A DNA stretch of 7,394 bases, from contig JABMPI010000333.1 in the NCBI GenBank assembly GCA_013203755.1, positions 1 through 7,394 on the forward strand, given 5' to 3'. Every line of letters begins with the position of its first letter. Position 1 is the first letter of the stretch. This document shows positions 6,179 through 7,394 of this stretch, piece after piece. This DNA comes from Bacteroidota bacterium (GTDB lineage Bacteria; Bacteroidota; Bacteroidia; Bacteroidales; Prolixibacteraceae). The translations under genes and the position numbers were made by a program. The notes under the pieces are model-generated. The model was not told the DNA's origin. It saw only the letters and a program-made list of their open reading frames with translations, and searched no databases.

Positions 6179-7394
6179 TTAGTTTATTGCCTTAACCCGA
6201 TTCGAACTCACAAATAGAATGTTACCTAAGTCCTGATAACCTTCAGAAAGTTTCTCTATATTTTTAAGCGCTTCCGAGGTAAAACCAATCAAGGTTAAAT
6301 CGGCATCGGCCGAATATTTCATTATTACGTTTTTTTTATTTTCGGTTTCAAAGGGTACCATGGAAATGTTGGAAGGACTAATGGGCAACCGGCCTGTTTT
6401 TATCAGCTCCATCAGTTGTTTCCGCTTCTCTTCGATTGACTCTTTGGGATAGAGTGCGAAAATTTTTATTTTCCCTTTTTTCCAGTCGGGGTGACCCAAA
6501 ATAATATAACCCAGCAAAATCATTAAATTGGCATTCCGATAATCCTCGGGGCTAATCCAAATGTGAAGTTCATTTTTATACCCAAAATTTTTGTACGATG
6601 TGTTTAAAATACAAATGTCGAAACCAGCAGATTCAACCAATCCATAGTTGGCAGTAATCTCTTTTAAGTTGCTGGGGTCGGTTCTTGAAAATTCAAATAA
6701 AATAAGGTTGTTTCCTTTTCCCGAAATACCGGATAGTTGCACTACCTGGGCAATTGCAGATGTGTAGGATGGTGAGATAATGGTGTCGAGGTAAACCCTG
6801 TTTTTACTGCCTGCCGAAAGCAGAATCAAACGATCAAGTATCTCTTTTGATTCTTTTGTGGTTTTTTGATTGAGTAAACCTTTTATAAAATGGATGTAAG
6901 TTCCAAAACCATATTTATACGAAATCCAGCGCATAATATCGAATGCCGAACGCCGTTTAAACGTATCGTGTGAAATACAAACACCAAATGGTCGCCAGCT
7001 TTTCTCTTTTTCGCTGTCGGCGCGTTGTAACATAATCTGTAATTTGCGGCTAAGCTGGAAAACAACACCTCTGAAAAGTTTATTTAGTCCCTGGTTTTCT
7101 TCATTGTTAACCATTACAATGTAATAGATCATACCCATAATTATTACCGAAACAGCTGCGTAGGGTGCATTCATCTTGAACATCAACCAGAAGGAGAAAA
7201 GTGCACCGATAAGCGAAATGTACCATTTAGAGCGAAACGTAGGTCGGTAGGCCGGGTCGGCAGCAAAATGTTCTAAAAGAGAAATTAGGCAAATGGCACC
7301 GTAAGTAACCATAAAAAACATGGAGATAATTTGTGCTACAAAATTTACATCGCCAATGGCAACAAAAACAAAAGCAATAATTATGGTAATTAAA
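6179..7394 (-). CDS. Cation-chloride-cotransporter-like (SLC12/APC superfamily) permease, C-terminal part (cut by window edge)
   Basis: The frame is open through the right edge; 404 residues are visible, so the internal ATG at 7319-7321 is not the start. Visible are part of one membrane segment (about 1-14), then segments at about 18-40, 57-74 and 78-95, followed by a soluble C-terminal domain of about 300 residues. The stretch with MFFMVTYG (25-32), then RPTFRSKWYISLIGA (50-64), closely follows the region around the last helices of eukaryotic NKCC/KCC proteins. The soluble tail also follows them: a WKKGKIKIFAL strand and a final DADLTLIGF...ILFVSSN unit. Such proteins move K+ or Na+ with Cl-; some bacterial relatives are only labelled amino acid permease. 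Substrate is not shown by this half. It lies 56 bases upstream of coaD on the same strand. Family call is good; substrate unknown. Confidence 0.8.
   Translation of the reverse strand, partial: LITIIIAFVFVAIGDVNFVAQIISMFFMVTYGAICLISLLEHFAADPAYRPTFRSKWYISLIGALFSFWLMFKMNAPYAAVSVIIMGMIYYIVMVNNEENQGLNKLFRGVVFQLSRKLQIMLQRADSEKEKSWRPFGVCISHDTFKRRSAFDIMRWISYKYGFGTYIHFIKGLLNQKTTKESKEILDRLILLSAGSKNRVYLDTIISPSYTSAIAQVVQLSGISGKGNNLILFEFSRTDPSNLKEITANYGLVESAGFDICILNTSYKNFGYKNELHIWISPEDYRNANLMILLGYIILGHPDWKKGKIKIFALYPKESIEEKRKQLMELIKTGRLPISPSNISMVPFETENKKNVIMKYSADADLTLIGFTSEALKNIEKLSEGYQDLGNILFVSSNRVKAIN

Overview
The window is a low-GC stretch of chromosome from a member of the Bacteroidota. Three things support this: candidate promoters of the TAnnTTTG class (with an upstream TTTG), no clear Shine-Dalgarno sequences before most starts, and family variants typical of the phylum (rsfS-ftsH pair, BirA without a DNA-binding domain, TlpA-like protein of the DUF4369/AhpC-TSA type). 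The Marinilabiliales/Prolixibacteraceae is my best guess at order or family, but this is inference from style and not from any search.

Layout. Positions 1-947 (minus) carry the N-terminal part of the membrane AAA+ protease FtsH, which runs off the left edge. Directly upstream in the same transcript is rsfS (957-1328, minus). A 158-base divergent promoter region separates these from birA (1487-2230, plus). A 121-base gap then holds a short ACTG-type direct repeat. Next come an SRPBCC (START-like) protein (2352-2801, minus) and pyrE (2875-3507, minus, possibly starting at 3549), with an intrinsic terminator between them. A Nudix hydrolase (3596-4228, plus) is transcribed divergently from pyrE. 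It overlaps tail-to-tail by 13 bases with an exported thioredoxin-fold protein (4216-5628, minus), which lies 11 bases downstream of coaD (5640-6122, minus). The right end holds the C-terminal 404 residues of a cation-chloride-cotransporter-like (SLC12/CCC) membrane protein (6179-7394, minus), whose N-terminus lies beyond the window.

How the genes fit together. Most are housekeeping: protein quality control (FtsH), ribosome hibernation (RsfS), biotin attachment (BirA), pyrimidine synthesis (PyrE) and coenzyme A synthesis (CoaD). They do not form one pathway. The grouping looks like a conserved Bacteroidota core neighbourhood rather than an accessory island. I see no transposase, integrase, tRNA, CRISPR array or defence gene, and no gap above 300 bases without a gene.

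I found no convincing new system. The points most worth checking are the thioredoxin-like protein that has lost its nucleophilic cysteine, the terminator set about 20 bases before the SRPBCC start codon, the probable pyrE promoter lying inside the first codons of the Nudix gene, the unassigned N-terminal region of the Nudix protein, and the bacterial SLC12-like transporter.
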